Both the position numbers and the translations under genes were made by a program. A stretch of DNA of 64,000 nucleotides, from NCBI RefSeq assembly GCF_014961315.1, contig NZ_CP063141.1, positions 1,426,001 through 1,490,000 of the forward strand, in the 5' to 3' direction. Positions within the stretch are counted from its first letter, which is position 1; each line of letters opens with the position of its first letter. The notes beneath the pieces were generated by a model that was not told the origin of the DNA, searched no databases, and worked only from the letters and a program-made list of their open reading frames with translations. The DNA is from Thermoflavifilum sp. GTDB lineage: Bacteria; Bacteroidota; Bacteroidia; Chitinophagales; Chitinophagaceae. Of this stretch, positions 54,032-64,000 are shown in pieces.

Positions 54032-54517
54032 ATGGAAACTTCAACAACACGCGTTTTGACCGATGATATGATCGCAGCGATCCAGGAAATGTACAAGCAT
54101 TTCCCGGTGAAGCGAGCCGCCTGTATCGAAGCGCTGAAATTCATTCAGAAACATTATCGCTGGGTGTCCGACCAGGCCGTACAGGAGCTGGCCGAAGTGC
54201 TTGAGATGTCGCCCGATGAGATCGACAGCGTAGCCACGTTTTACAACCTGATCTTCCGCAAGCCTGTGGGGCGCCACGTCATCCTCATCTGCGACAGCGT
54301 GAGCTGCTGGATCATGGGGTATGAAAAAATCGCCGATTACCTGAAGCAGAAATTGGGGATTCAATTCGGGGAAACCACGCCCGACGGGCGTTTTACCCTG
54401 ATCCCAATCTGCTGTCTGGGCACCTGCGACCGGGCCCCGGCCATGTTTATTGATGAAGACCTGCATCGGGACCTGAAAGTGGAGCAAATCGATGCTATCC
54501 TGGAACGATATCCATAA
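54032..54517 (+). CDS. nuoE: NADH-quinone oxidoreductase subunit E
   Basis: 161-residue thioredoxin-fold subunit with one [2Fe-2S] cluster. The four Cys lie in ILICDSVSCWIMG and in CCLGTCDRAPAMFID. The N-terminal helical part has RAACIEALKFIQKHYRWVS. It is part of the NADH-input module with NuoF and NuoG. Confidence 0.96.
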   Translation: METSTTRVLTDDMIAAIQEMYKHFPVKRAACIEALKFIQKHYRWVSDQAVQELAEVLEMSPDEIDSVATFYNLIFRKPVGRHVILICDSVSCWIMGYEKIADYLKQKLGIQFGETTPDGRFTLIPICCLGTCDRAPAMFIDEDLHRDLKVEQIDAILERYP

Positions 54518-54537
54518 ACGCTGGAACGGAAAAACTT

Positions 54538-55809
54538 ATGGAACAACCATTAACAGCACATATTCCTAAAGACGGCAGCTGGTTGAGGCTGAAAGATTAT
54601 GAGCGGGTGGGCGGTTATCAGGGCCTTCGACAGGCACTGAAAATGACGCCCAAAGAAGTGATCGACATGGTGAAGGATGCCGGCCTGCGCGGACGTGGGG
54701 GCGCCGGTTTTGCCACCGGCCTCAAGTGGAGTCTGGTGCCGACCCCGGAACAAATACCCGGTCCCCGTTACCTGATCGCCAATGGCGATGAAATGGAGCC
54801 GGGCACGTTTAAAGACCGCCTCCTGCTGGAAGGCAATCCGCATCAACTCATCGAAGGCATGATCATCGGTGCCTATGCCATTCAGGCCGAATTTAGCTAT
54901 GTGTTCCTGCGCTGGGGATATCAATTCGCCGAAAAAGCACTCGAGGAGGCCATCCACGAAGCTTACGAAGCGGGTTATCTCGGCAAAAATATCCTGGGCA
55001 GTGGTTTTTCACATGAGCTATCCGTGCATATCAGCGCGGGTCGATATATCTGCGGGGAAGAAACCGCATTAATCAACGCCCTGGAGGGCAAGCGGGCCAA
55101 CCCGCGGGCTAAGCCCCCTTTCCCGGTGGTAAGCGGTTTCTTCGGAAAACCCACCGTGGTGAATAATATCGAAACCTTATCCAATGTGCCGCATATCCTC
55201 AGCAAGGGAGTGAACTGGTACAAAAGCCTCAGCAAATGTGAAGACGGCGGCACCAAGCTCTACGGCGTAAGCGGCAGGGTGAAACGCCCCGGCCTCTGGG
55301 AGTTGCCGCTGGGGACCTCTTTCCGGGAAATTCTTGAAGAACATGCCGGGGGGATGCTCGACGGGTATCGGTTCAAAGGAGCACTGCCCGGTGGAGGGTC
55401 TACCGACTTCATCACCGCCGAACATATGGATGTGGCCATGGACTATAACAGCGTGGCTAAGGTGGGGAGCCGGATGGGCACCGGCACCGTGATTGTGCTC
55501 GACGACCGTACCTGTGTGGTGGGTATGGTGCTCAACTTAGAGCATTTCTTTGCTCAGGAATCCTGTGGCTGGTGTACTCCCTGCCGGGAGGGACTACCCT
55601 GGACGGAAAAGCTGCTTCTGGCCATCGAAAACGGGCAGGGTAAAATGGAAGACCTGAAGATCTTCGACGACCTCACCCGGTATATGGGCCCCGGCCATAC
55701 CTTCTGTGCCCTCGCACCCGGCGCCATGGAGCCCTTGCAGAGCGCATTAAAACATTTTAGAGAAGATTTTGAACGTCATATCCACGAACACCGTTGTCCG
55801 TGGAAATAA
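54538..55809 (+). CDS. nuoF: NADH-quinone oxidoreductase subunit F
   Basis: 423 residues. Binds NADH and FMN: GLRGRGGAGFATGLKWSLVP (about 50-69) and YLIANGDEMEPGTFKDR. The [4Fe-4S] site is ESCGWCTPCREG (about 340-351), with the fourth Cys in HTFCALAPGA. The presence of this subunit means that the complex oxidises NADH directly. Confidence 0.97.
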   Translation: MEQPLTAHIPKDGSWLRLKDYERVGGYQGLRQALKMTPKEVIDMVKDAGLRGRGGAGFATGLKWSLVPTPEQIPGPRYLIANGDEMEPGTFKDRLLLEGNPHQLIEGMIIGAYAIQAEFSYVFLRWGYQFAEKALEEAIHEAYEAGYLGKNILGSGFSHELSVHISAGRYICGEETALINALEGKRANPRAKPPFPVVSGFFGKPTVVNNIETLSNVPHILSKGVNWYKSLSKCEDGGTKLYGVSGRVKRPGLWELPLGTSFREILEEHAGGMLDGYRFKGALPGGGSTDFITAEHMDVAMDYNSVAKVGSRMGTGTVIVLDDRTCVVGMVLNLEHFFAQESCGWCTPCREGLPWTEKLLLAIENGQGKMEDLKIFDDLTRYMGPGHTFCALAPGAMEPLQSALKHFREDFERHIHEHRCPWK

Positions 55810-55818
55810 GCGAAGATT

Positions 55819-58518
55819 ATGGCAACGATTTATATTGACAACGTTCCTTATCAGGTAAAAGATGGTGACAACCTGCTTTCGGCTTGTTTGTCACTGGGGT
55901 TCAACCTCACTTATTTCTGCTGGCATCCGGCCCTGCACTCGGTGGGTGCCTGCCGGCAATGTGCCATCGTACGTTATCGTGATGAAAACGATACCCGCGG
56001 CCGCATCGTCATGGCCTGTATGGAGCCGGTGGCCGATCAGGCGCGGATTTCCCTTGAAGCGCCTGAAGCAAAGCGATTTCGTGCGCAGAATATCGAAAGC
56101 CTGATGATTAACCATCCGCATGATTGCCCCGTGTGTGATGAAGGTGGCGAATGCCACCTGCAGGATATGACCGTGATGAGCGGACACAATTACAGGCGCT
56201 ATCGGTTTAAGAAACGTACCCACCTGAACCAGTATCTGGGCCCCTTCCTGCATCATGAAATGAACCGCTGTATTCAGTGTTATCGTTGTGTGCGTTTTTA
56301 CAACGATTATGCAGAAGGGAAAGACTTTGGGGTTTTTGCCGTGCATGACGATGTATATTTCGGTCGGTTTGAACCCGGTGTGCTGGAAAATGAATTCAGC
56401 GGCAATCTGGTGGAAGTATGTCCGACGGGTGTTTTCACCGATAAAACCCTCCGCAAGCATTATACCCGTAAATGGGATCTCACCAATGCACCCTCTATCT
56501 GTCAGCAGTGCGGATTGGGCTGCAATATCATTGCCAGCGAACGTTATGGCTCGCTGCGTCGTATCCTGAACCGCTATAATGGCGATGTGAATGGGTATTT
56601 CATCTGCGACCGCGGCCGTTTCGGTTATGAATACGTAAATAGTGAACGGCGTATTCAACACGCCCTCAGGCAGCAGCCTGCCGGCCAGTGGCAGGGATTG
56701 AAGAAAGAGACAGCCGTAGCGGAAATCCGCGAAAAAATTCGGGCTGCCCGCAACATCATCGGCATTGGTTCGCCCCGGGCTTCGCTGGAGTCGAACTTCC
56801 TGCTGCAGCAGGTGGTGGGTGCCGAACATTTCTACGCCGGCATCCCCCGGCGGGAGGGTCGGCTGGTGCAGGAAATCCTCCATATCATGCGGGAAAGCGG
56901 TGTGCGTACGCCCTCCCTCAAAGAAACCGAGACTTATGATGCCATCCTGGTGCTGGGTGAAGATGTAACCCAGACGGCTCCCATGCTGGCCCTATCGCTC
57001 AGGCAGGCGGCCAAGAATCAGCCGAAAGAAAAAGCCAAGGCCCTGAAGATAGCCGATTGGAATGATGCTGCGATTCGGGAGGTGATCCAGGGGCAGAAAG
57101 GACCGTTGTTCATCGCAGCCCCCCATGCCACCCGCCTCGACGAGGCAGCCTTATCCTGTTATCGGGCACATCCTCATCAGCTCGGCCGACTGGGCTTTGC
57201 GATCGCCCATCGCATCCATACCGGAGCTCCCGCGGTTGAGCTCGACGAAGCCGCCGGCCATTTCGCCGACCAGGTAGCCCGTGCCCTGCAGGATGCCCGT
57301 AAGCCCCTGATCGTAGCCGGAACCAGCCTGCACCAGGAATCACTCATTCATGCCGCCGCCAATATAGCGCTATCGCTTAAGCAGGTCGGCAAGCAACCCG
57401 GCTTATTCTATACCGTACCGGAAGTGAACACGATGGGACTGGCTATGATGAGTGAACGCTACCTGGAAGATGCCCTGGAGCAGGTAGAACGTGGGGATGT
57501 GGATGTGGCCATCATCGTGGAAAACGATCTCTATCGGCGTCTGCCGGCCGAAACAGTCGATCTTCTTTATCAACATGTGCCTACCGTGATCGTGCTCGAT
57601 TCGCTGGCTCATCGTACGGGAGAAAAGGCACAATATGTGTTGCCGGCCGGTACATTCGCCGAGTCGTCGGGCACGGTGGTGAATAATGAAGGACGTGCCC
57701 AGCGTTTTTATCAGGTGTTTCAACCTCGCAACGATATCCAGAGTAGCTGGAAATGGCTGCAGGCCTTCGTGACCGATCAGGCATTAGCCGAAGCCCATTT
57801 AGATGAGGTTATCGCCCGCCTGACCGCAGCCTTCCCCGGGCTGGCAGGCATTCAGGAGGCCGCTCCTGGAGCCGGCTTCCGTGTGGGCACGCAGAAGATT
57901 CCGCGTGAGCCACACCGCTATAGCGGCCGCACGGCCATGCTGGCGCATATCAACGTAAGCGAACCCAAGCCGCCGGAAGATCCCGATAGTCCGCTTTCCT
58001 TCACCATGGAAGGATATGTGGGCGTGCCTCCGGCACCATTCACGCCTTTCTTCTGGTCGCCAGGCTGGAACTCCGTGCAGTCGGTCAATCGCTACCAGCA
58101 GGAAGTGGGGGGTATGCTTCGCGGGGGCAATCCCGGCAAACGGCTCATCGAAACCGATGAACAGCATAGCATGGCCTATTTCACGGATATCCCCGGAGCT
58201 TTCTCCCCTGCCGATGGGCAGCTCAGTATATGGCCCGCCTATCATATCTTCGGCAGCGATGAACTCTCGGCATACAGCGAGCCGATTCAGGAACGGATAC
58301 CCGCGGCTTATATCGCCCTTTCCCGTGCCGATGCAGCCCGGTTGCAGGTGCAACATGGCATGCGGGTACACGTACAGGGTACCCAACAGTCCATCACCCT
58401 GCCGGCCCAGGTCAGGGATGATGTGCCGGAAGGCATGGCCTTGATACCCGCCGGCTGGGAAGTATCGCAAGGACTTCAGTTTCCTTTTTCTTCCACCCTT
58501 AATCCTGTTGCCTCATGA
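55819..58518 (+). CDS. nuoG: NADH-quinone oxidoreductase subunit G
   Basis: 899 residues. The N-terminal [2Fe-2S] domain has [16 protein letters not shown]. The next parts have [16 protein letters not shown] and [14 protein letters not shown], carrying [4Fe-4S] clusters. A molybdopterin-oxidoreductase-like domain (about 220-700) and a terminal dinucleotide-binding-like domain follow; the molybdenum cofactor is not used in this family. It is longer than some homologues because of this C-terminal part. Its stop overlaps the nuoH start by four bases. Confidence 0.96.
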   Translation: MATIYIDNVPYQVKDGDNLLSACLSLGFNLTYFCWHPALHSVGACRQCAIVRYRDENDTRGRIVMACMEPVADQARISLEAPEAKRFRAQNIESLMINHPHDCPVCDEGGECHLQDMTVMSGHNYRRYRFKKRTHLNQYLGPFLHHEMNRCIQCYRCVRFYNDYAEGKDFGVFAVHDDVYFGRFEPGVLENEFSGNLVEVCPTGVFTDKTLRKHYTRKWDLTNAPSICQQCGLGCNIIASERYGSLRRILNRYNGDVNGYFICDRGRFGYEYVNSERRIQHALRQQPAGQWQGLKKETAVAEIREKIRAARNIIGIGSPRASLESNFLLQQVVGAEHFYAGIPRREGRLVQEILHIMRESGVRTPSLKETETYDAILVLGEDVTQTAPMLALSLRQAAKNQPKEKAKALKIADWNDAAIREVIQGQKGPLFIAAPHATRLDEAALSCYRAHPHQLGRLGFAIAHRIHTGAPAVELDEAAGHFADQVARALQDARKPLIVAGTSLHQESLIHAAANIALSLKQVGKQPGLFYTVPEVNTMGLAMMSERYLEDALEQVERGDVDVAIIVENDLYRRLPAETVDLLYQHVPTVIVLDSLAHRTGEKAQYVLPAGTFAESSGTVVNNEGRAQRFYQVFQPRNDIQSSWKWLQAFVTDQALAEAHLDEVIARLTAAFPGLAGIQEAAPGAGFRVGTQKIPREPHRYSGRTAMLAHINVSEPKPPEDPDSPLSFTMEGYVGVPPAPFTPFFWSPGWNSVQSVNRYQQEVGGMLRGGNPGKRLIETDEQHSMAYFTDIPGAFSPADGQLSIWPAYHIFGSDELSAYSEPIQERIPAAYIALSRADAARLQVQHGMRVHVQGTQQSITLPAQVRDDVPEGMALIPAGWEVSQGLQFPFSSTLNPVAS

Positions 58519-59474
58519 GTGAGACCTTCATCCATATCATCATGGTGGTATTGATCCTGCTGGTTTTGTTGACCATTGCAGCAGGATTGATTTATGTGGA
58601 ACGCCGCATGCTGGCTGTCTGGCAGGATCGCTACGGGCCTAACCGCACGGGACCCTTCGGGCTGTTGCAGGTGTTGGCCGATATGATCAAGATTTTCTTC
58701 AAGGAAGACTGGATCCCGCCGTTTGTCGATAAAAAAGTGTTCATCATTGCGCCTACCATTGTGATGATGGCCGTGTTGATGAGTTTTGCCATCATTCCTT
58801 TTACGCCGCAAATCGGTGTGGTGCATTTGAATATCGGCGTGTTGTTTTTCCTGGCCATGTCGTCGATGGGCGCTTATAGTGTGGTGCTCGCCGGGTGGGC
58901 GTCGAATAATAAATACTCCCTGCTGGGCGGCATCCGGGGATCGGCCCAGATGATATCTTATGAAGTGTTTATGGGATTATCGCTCATGGGTGTGGTGATC
59001 CTGGCCGGTTCGCTGGACCTGCGCGATATCGTGGAGGCCCAGCGTAAAATCTGGTTTTTCATTCCGCAGATTGTGGGTTTTGTGATTTTCTTTTTAGCTG
59101 GGCTGGCCGAAACGCATCGTTTGCCCTTCGATATCCCCGAAGCGGAAAGTGAGCTAATTGCGGGCTATCATTCCGAATATTCAGGGATGAAATTCGGGAT
59201 GTTTTTCGTGGGAGAATATCTGGGTATTACCCTTATTTCGGCGCTGGTGACCACGCTTTATTTCGGCGGCTGGTTGGGCCCACATTTTCTACCGCCTATC
59301 GTGTGGTTTTTAATCAAGATGTTTGCCTTTATCCTGTTGTTCATCCTGATTCGAGCCACACTACCGCGGCCGCGCTACGATCAGCTGATGTCGCTCGGCT
59401 GGAAGGTGCTGTTGCCTCTGGCGCTGCTCAATTTGCTGGTGACGGGGGCTGTGGTGTTGTACTGGCATTTGTAA
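58515..59474 (+). CDS. nuoH: NADH-quinone oxidoreductase subunit H
   Basis: 319 residues with eight membrane helices. Signs are [19 protein letters not shown] and [18 protein letters not shown], then [20 protein letters not shown] with the conserved acidic loop, and [12 protein letters not shown]. It joins the membrane arm to the quinone cavity. The ATG overlaps the nuoG stop. Confidence 0.97.
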   Translation: MSETFIHIIMVVLILLVLLTIAAGLIYVERRMLAVWQDRYGPNRTGPFGLLQVLADMIKIFFKEDWIPPFVDKKVFIIAPTIVMMAVLMSFAIIPFTPQIGVVHLNIGVLFFLAMSSMGAYSVVLAGWASNNKYSLLGGIRGSAQMISYEVFMGLSLMGVVILAGSLDLRDIVEAQRKIWFFIPQIVGFVIFFLAGLAETHRLPFDIPEAESELIAGYHSEYSGMKFGMFFVGEYLGITLISALVTTLYFGGWLGPHFLPPIVWFLIKMFAFILLFILIRATLPRPRYDQLMSLGWKVLLPLALLNLLVTGAVVLYWHL

Positions 59475-59495
59475 AAAACGATCAAACCTGGAATC

Positions 59496-60011
59496 ATGAT
59501 CAGTCATCTTCGTTCGTTGTGGTTGGTATTCAAACACATGTTTCATAAGCGGGAAACTGTGCAGTATCCCGAGGAAAAGCCGTATCTACCGCCGCGCTGG
59601 CGGGGCCGCATCGTGCTCACCCGCGATCCCGACGGCATGGAACGCTGTGTGGCCTGCTATCTCTGTGCCGCCGCCTGCCCGGTGGACTGTATTTCGTTGC
59701 AGGCTACCGAAGATGAAAACGGCAGGCGATATCCCGAGTTTTTCCGGATCAATTTTTCACGCTGTATTTTCTGTGGATATTGTGAAGATGCCTGCCCGAC
59801 CTATGCTATTCAGCTGATTCCCGATTTTGAGATGGCGGAATATGACCGGCAAAACCTGGTGTATGAAAAAGAACATCTGCTCATCAGCGGGCAGGGCAAA
59901 TACCATGGATATAACTTTTACCGTGTGGCCGGTGTTGATGCTGGCGTGAAACCCAAAGGAGGAGGGGAAACGGAAAATCCACCGGTGGATATACGCAAAT
60001 TATTGCCCTGA
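59496..60011 (+). CDS. nuoI: NADH-quinone oxidoreductase subunit I
   Basis: 171 residues. Two [4Fe-4S] ferredoxin motifs: [16 protein letters not shown] and [16 protein letters not shown]. The C-terminal tail is polar. It carries electrons to NuoB. The gap to nuoJ is 86 bases, the longest inside the operon, without a clear signal. Confidence 0.96.
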   Translation: MISHLRSLWLVFKHMFHKRETVQYPEEKPYLPPRWRGRIVLTRDPDGMERCVACYLCAAACPVDCISLQATEDENGRRYPEFFRINFSRCIFCGYCEDACPTYAIQLIPDFEMAEYDRQNLVYEKEHLLISGQGKYHGYNFYRVAGVDAGVKPKGGGETENPPVDIRKLLP

Positions 60012-60097
60012 CTGTGGATGCGAAAAGGAAGAGCGAAAGTGATTTTCTTTGCATCACCAGAACAGCTTTGAAGCTTGTTGATCATAAGATTTGAACA

Positions 60098-60676
60098 ATG
60101 AACATCATTTTTTACATATCGGCTATCATAGCCATTTACAGCACGCTGAGGGCGGTGCTGCACAAACATGCCGTGCATGCGTTGTTGTACCTCATCGTCT
60201 CGCTGCTTTCTGTAGCCGTGATTTTCTTTATACTCGGAGCTCCATTTCTGGCCGCGCTGGAGGTAATCATTTATGCCGGTGCGATTATGGTGTTGTTTGT
60301 ATTTGTAGTGATGATGCTAAACCGCGGTGAAACCGCCATCAAACAGGAAAAAGAATGGCTGCAATGGCGTGCCTGGGTATGGCCGGCCGTATTTGTGGGT
60401 TTGTTGTTGATAGAATGGCTTTACATCCTCTTCGGCCAGCCGGCTACCGGTGGTGCATCAGCCGGTCAACCCATATTACCCGGGCAGGTAGGGGAGGCTT
60501 TATTCACCCGTTATCTGTTAGGGGTGGAAATGGCTGCGATGATGCTGATGGCTGGTGTTGTAGGGGCCTATCATATTGGAAAACAAAAGCAAAGAACGTA
60601 TCATCGTTATTTAGAAAATGAAGCGGATGCCCGTAGGGCCGCTGTTTCAGAATCTCAAACTCAGGAGGCTGTATGA
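60098..60676 (+). CDS. nuoJ: NADH-quinone oxidoreductase subunit J
   Basis: 192 residues with about five membrane helices. The motif ALEVIIYAGAIMVLFVFVVM (about 48-67) is diagnostic. The stretch ALLYLIVSLLSVAVIFFILG precedes it. The C-terminal tail is charged. Its stop overlaps the nuoK start by four bases. Confidence 0.94.
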   Translation: MNIIFYISAIIAIYSTLRAVLHKHAVHALLYLIVSLLSVAVIFFILGAPFLAALEVIIYAGAIMVLFVFVVMMLNRGETAIKQEKEWLQWRAWVWPAVFVGLLLIEWLYILFGQPATGGASAGQPILPGQVGEALFTRYLLGVEMAAMMLMAGVVGAYHIGKQKQRTYHRYLENEADARRAAVSESQTQEAV

Positions 60677-60984
60677 TGACCGTACCTCTATCCGTTCAAC
60701 TTTTGCTGGCTGTCATCCTGTTTCTCATCGGATTGTTAGGCGTATTGATTCGAAGGAATGTGATTTTTATGTTGATGTCGGTCGAGATCATGCTGAATGC
60801 AGCTGCACTGGTCTTCATTATTGGCGGCTCACGCTGGCATCAGGTCGATGGTCAGGCGATGGTGATATTCATTCTGGCTATGGCGGCGGCCGAGGTGGCA
60901 GTGGGGCTGGCGCTGATTCTGCAGGTGTTTCACCTGCACAAAACCGTGGATGTGGATCGCTTGAGGGAATTAAAAGATGAATGA
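60673..60984 (+). CDS. nuoK: NADH-quinone oxidoreductase subunit K
   Basis: 103 residues with three membrane helices. The motif GVLIRRNVIFMLMSVEIMLN has the conserved Glu of the proton channel, and a second Glu lies in MAAAEVAVGLALIL. The start at 60673 overlaps the nuoJ stop. Confidence 0.95.
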   Translation: MMTVPLSVQLLLAVILFLIGLLGVLIRRNVIFMLMSVEIMLNAAALVFIIGGSRWHQVDGQAMVIFILAMAAAEVAVGLALILQVFHLHKTVDVDRLRELKDE

Positions 60985-61021
60985 AAATTGATTCGAACCA
61001 TACGTTAAACTGCTTGAATAC

Positions 61022-62926
61022 ATGGATGTGTTTCATCTTTTATGGCTGGTACCCGCTTTTCCGTTAGCCGGTTTTTTGATCCTGGCGTTGTTCGGGATGA
61101 AGATGCCTTCAAGGGCGATAGCCTGGACGGGGACTTTATCCATCGGGCTGGCGGCCTTGCTTACGTTGTGGATGGGCTTGCATTTTCTCACCCAGCCTCC
61201 CGATGGTCATCACTATCGGCAGGTACTCTGGACCTGGTTTGATGTCAATGGTTTTGCTCCCACCATCGCATTGTATCTGGATCCGCTTTCGCTGGTGTAT
61301 ATTTTCGTGATTACGTTTGTTGGATTCCTCATTCATCTGTATTCCACGGCTTTCATGCGCGGCGATGAAGGATATGCCCGGTTTTTCGCCTTCATGAATT
61401 TGTTTGTGTTTTCCATGCTGGTGCTGGTGCTGGCCGATAACTTATTGTTGCTGTACCTGGGCTGGGAAGGCGTGGGGTTGTGCAGCTTTTTGTTGATCGG
61501 ATTCTGGTATCGCGATCCGGCAAATGGTTATGCCGCCAGGAAGGCGTTTATCGTAACACGCATAGGCGATACGGCGTTTATCATCGGGTTGTTTTTGCTG
61601 GTCAAGCAATTTCATACGCTCAATATTCAGGATATACTCATGCAGGCGCCGGGTGTATGGGCTGTAGGGGCTACGGGGGCCTTCTGGGCGGCGTTGTTGT
61701 TGCTGGGCGGTGCCGTGGGCAAGTCGGCCCAGCTGCCGTTGCAAACCTGGTTGCCCGATGCAATGGCTGGTCCTACGCCGGTGAGCGCCCTGATTCATGC
61801 GGCAACGATGGTTACCGCCGGGGTATATCTCATTGCCCGCACGCATGTACTGTATAGCCTGTCGCCAGCCGTACAATCGCTTGTGGCAATCATCGGCGTG
61901 CTTACCCTGTTGATTGCGGGTTTCAGTGCGCTTGCCCAGCATGACCTGAAGCGTATTCTGGCTTATTCCACCATCAGCCAGATTGGCTATATGTTTCTGG
62001 CGCTGGGTGTGGGAGCCTGGACGGCGGCCGTGTTTCATTTCATGATTCATGCATTCTTCAAGGCCCTGTTGTTTTTAGGCGCTGGTGCCGTGATCATGGC
62101 TATGGAGGAAGAGCATGATATTTTCAAGATGGGCGGGCTGAGAAAAAAAATGCCGATTACCTACTGGACTTTCCTTGCTGCTTCCGGAGCACTTGCCGCC
62201 ATCCCGCTGATTACGGCCGGGTTTTACAGTAAAGACCTGATTCTGTTTGATGCGCTCGCTTCCACGCAGGGCAGTGTTTATTTGTGGCTGGGTGGTTTTG
62301 TGGGGGCATTCATCACCGTGTTGTACACCTTTCGCATGGTGTTCGTCACTTTTTACGGGGAGCAGAAAAAACCCATTGCTCATCATCCCGAACAGGAGCG
62401 GGCCATGATGATTCCGTTGGTGGTATTGGGCGTGCTTTCAATTGTGGGTGGATGGGTGGAATTGCCCCATGCCTGGGCAGATTTTACGCCGTTCTCGCAT
62501 TTGCTGGAAGCCACCCTGCCGGCCACCACCCTGAAGCCGGGCATGGAAAGCAACGAATGGTGGTTGCAGTTGCTTACAGCGGTCATCGTATTCATCGGCA
62601 TTTACGTTACCTGGGTCGCTTATGTGAAAAAGCCGGCCATGGTAACGGCCTGGAGAGAAACCGCATTCGGAAGGGCCTGCCATCAGTTCTTTTACAAAGG
62701 ATGGATGTTCGATCAGCTGTATGATGTATTGTTTGTGAAACCAGTTGTATGGCTTTCCCGTATCGACGAGCATGATTTCATCGATTACCTATACGAAGGT
62801 TTTGGACGGTTGAATGCCTGGATACATTCCGGTTTCAGCCGCACCCAGAGCGGATCTCTACGCTGGTATTTGCTCTGCATTGCTTTCGGGCTATTGTTCA
62901 TCTTTAGCTTAATCTTATTCGTATGA
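61022..62926 (+). CDS. nuoL: NADH-quinone oxidoreductase subunit L
   Basis: 634 residues, an antiporter-like proton-pumping subunit. Signs are DNLLLLYLGWEGVGLCSFLL, QLPLQTWLPDAMAGPTPVSA, LIHAATMVTAGVYLIAR and a late GWMFDQLYDVLFVK. The C-terminal part includes the lateral helix. The stop overlaps the nuoM start by four bases. Confidence 0.96.
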   Translation: MDVFHLLWLVPAFPLAGFLILALFGMKMPSRAIAWTGTLSIGLAALLTLWMGLHFLTQPPDGHHYRQVLWTWFDVNGFAPTIALYLDPLSLVYIFVITFVGFLIHLYSTAFMRGDEGYARFFAFMNLFVFSMLVLVLADNLLLLYLGWEGVGLCSFLLIGFWYRDPANGYAARKAFIVTRIGDTAFIIGLFLLVKQFHTLNIQDILMQAPGVWAVGATGAFWAALLLLGGAVGKSAQLPLQTWLPDAMAGPTPVSALIHAATMVTAGVYLIARTHVLYSLSPAVQSLVAIIGVLTLLIAGFSALAQHDLKRILAYSTISQIGYMFLALGVGAWTAAVFHFMIHAFFKALLFLGAGAVIMAMEEEHDIFKMGGLRKKMPITYWTFLAASGALAAIPLITAGFYSKDLILFDALASTQGSVYLWLGGFVGAFITVLYTFRMVFVTFYGEQKKPIAHHPEQERAMMIPLVVLGVLSIVGGWVELPHAWADFTPFSHLLEATLPATTLKPGMESNEWWLQLLTAVIVFIGIYVTWVAYVKKPAMVTAWRETAFGRACHQFFYKGWMFDQLYDVLFVKPVVWLSRIDEHDFIDYLYEGFGRLNAWIHSGFSRTQSGSLRWYLLCIAFGLLFIFSLILFV

Positions 62927-64000
62927 CGCTTACCTGGATACTGTTAATTCTGTTGATTGGAGGCGTGCTTGCCTGGATATTTTCAGGCTGGAGCCGGTGG
63001 ATTGCTACGCTGGCTGTTTTGATCGACCTGATACTGGCTTTGCAGTTGTGGTTGACGCATCCCATAATGCCCATACCACAGCATACGGGCATGGTTCCAA
63101 ACTGGATAGCGGAAACGCAATACCACTGGATTCCCTTGCTGGGTGCGAGTTTTCACTTGGCTGTGGATGGATTCAGTCTGCTGATGCTTGTGCTTACCCT
63201 GTTTATTGGGTTGCTTTGTGTATGGATTTCGTGGCATGATCCGGTTACCCGGCAAAATACGGGATTCTTTCATTTTCACCTGTTATGGCTGATAGCCGGT
63301 ATTGCTGGCGTGTTCATGGCAATGGACTTATTGTTGTTTTATTTTTTCTGGGAGTTGATGCTTATTCCCATGTTTTTCCTGATCAGTGTCTGGGGCGGAC
63401 TACAACGCAAGAAGGCAAGCCTGAAGTTCTTTTTATTCACCCAGTTCAGCGGATTGTTCATGCTCATAGCCATTCTGGCATTATATCTTTTACATGGTCA
63501 GCAAACCGGACAATATAGCTTTGATTATGCCGATTTGCTGGGTAATACTGTATCGCGTTCTGTGGCTGGATGGTTGCTTGCGGGTTTTTTGCTGGCTTTC
63601 CTGGTGAAATTGCCCGCCTTTCCTTTTCACAGCTGGCTTCCCGATGCTTATACTCAGTCGCCCACCGGCGGTGTGGCTTTGTTGGCCGGACTCATGTCCA
63701 AAACCGCGGCTTATGGTATGCTGCGTTTTGCGTTGCCCCTTTTCCCGGAAGCTGCCCGGCAGTTTGCACCTGTGATGGTTGTACTTGGCGTAGCCGGCAT
63801 TTTATACGGTGCTAAACTGGCTTATGCACAAACCGATTTGAAACGCTTGATTGCCTTCTCCAGCTTCAGCCACATGGGCTTTATCCTGTTGGGTATTTTT
63901 TCCATGCAGGAGCTGGCCTATCAAGGTGTTGTCGTAGAAATGGTGGCACATGCAATCAGCATCACGGGATTGTTTTTCATTGCCGGTATGCTTCAGGCGC
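62923..64000 (+). CDS. nuoM: NADH-quinone oxidoreductase subunit M (3' end cut by window edge)
   Basis: 359 residues are visible of about 480-500 expected. Antiporter-like subunit with DLLLFYFFWELMLIPMFFL, VKLPAFPFHSWLPDAYTQSP, LLAGLMSKTAAYGMLRF and the conserved Lys in YAQTDLKRLIAFSSFSHMGF. The start overlaps nuoL. nuoN probably follows beyond the window. Confidence 0.95.
   Translation, partial: MTLTWILLILLIGGVLAWIFSGWSRWIATLAVLIDLILALQLWLTHPIMPIPQHTGMVPNWIAETQYHWIPLLGASFHLAVDGFSLLMLVLTLFIGLLCVWISWHDPVTRQNTGFFHFHLLWLIAGIAGVFMAMDLLLFYFFWELMLIPMFFLISVWGGLQRKKASLKFFLFTQFSGLFMLIAILALYLLHGQQTGQYSFDYADLLGNTVSRSVAGWLLAGFLLAFLVKLPAFPFHSWLPDAYTQSPTGGVALLAGLMSKTAAYGMLRFALPLFPEAARQFAPVMVVLGVAGILYGAKLAYAQTDLKRLIAFSSFSHMGFILLGIFSMQELAYQGVVVEMVAHAISITGLFFIAGMLQA

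Noticed and set aside
52359-54050. Long open frame of 563 codons on the minus strand inside nuoCD
   Set aside because: It lies fully antisense to nuoCD, whose conserved motifs are certain. It is a codon-bias shadow.
55891-56883. 330-codon open frame on the minus strand inside nuoG
   Set aside because: Antisense to the Fe-S domains of NuoG; the translation has no recognisable domain.
1-64000. CRISPR arrays, insertion sequences, phage or defence islands
   Set aside because: No regularly spaced repeats, transposase, integrase or restriction-type genes were seen by reading the window.

Overview
The window is a stretch of bacterial chromosome from the phylum Bacteroidota, most likely a Chitinophagaceae-type organism. 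This rests on gene content and signals: a TonB-dependent receptor with an N-terminal carboxypeptidase-like domain, the gliding protein GldC, Bacteroidota-only families (DUF6048/DUF6452, DUF6089, DUF3127, DUF5362), a NuoCD fusion, and many TAnnTTTG boxes, the -7 element of the Bacteroidota housekeeping sigma factor, just upstream of start codons. The family assignment is inference. The genes are chromosomal housekeeping and envelope genes. No phage, insertion sequence, CRISPR or defence locus was seen.

Layout. 1-4.6 kb: methylglyoxal synthase (cut by the window edge), an Nfu Fe-S scaffold, PnuC, a two-component pair and ScpB. 4.7-9.9 kb, minus strand: a stand-alone ATP synthase gamma gene, a TonB receptor preceded by a His-rich small protein, and a thiolase. 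10-15.4 kb: pyrD, then a compact run of porin, Rieske-type lipoprotein, imelysin lipoprotein and di-heme oxidoreductase that looks like a metal or redox envelope system. 15.4-22.9 kb: aspS, rarA, a CXXCH protein, truncated haemoglobin, an M28 peptidase, a frameshifted GH19 chitinase, a GNAT enzyme and a DUF5362 protein. 23.1-29.1 kb, minus strand: the DUF6452/DUF6048 pair, uvrA, tRNA-Ser(GCT) and dnaA. 29.4-40.4 kb: a DUF3127 protein with an SSB-like acidic tail, an ABC exporter, acyl-CoA dehydrogenase, two hydrolases, two glycosyltransferase-like genes, gldC, yqeY, cvpA and a CBS protein.

40.4-50.4 kb is an envelope-biogenesis block: a single-POTRA outer-membrane protein, nadK, DUF6089, uppS, bamA, two Skp/OmpH chaperones and murI, followed by rpmH, rnpA and yidD. 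50.4-51.15 kb holds a decayed outer-membrane barrel gene and the likely nuo promoter. 51.16-64 kb is a complex I operon, nuoA-B-CD-E-F-G-H-I-J-K-L-M, cut inside nuoM. It includes the NADH-oxidising module EFG, so it should be a true NADH:quinone oxidoreductase.

Best leads are the porin/Rieske/imelysin/di-heme oxidoreductase locus, the one-base frameshift in the GH19 chitinase, the DUF3127 protein with a DDLPF tip beside dnaA, the detached atpG with its own promoter, and the outer-membrane pseudogene before nuo. No search or computation was run. Family names come from recognising motifs in the translations.
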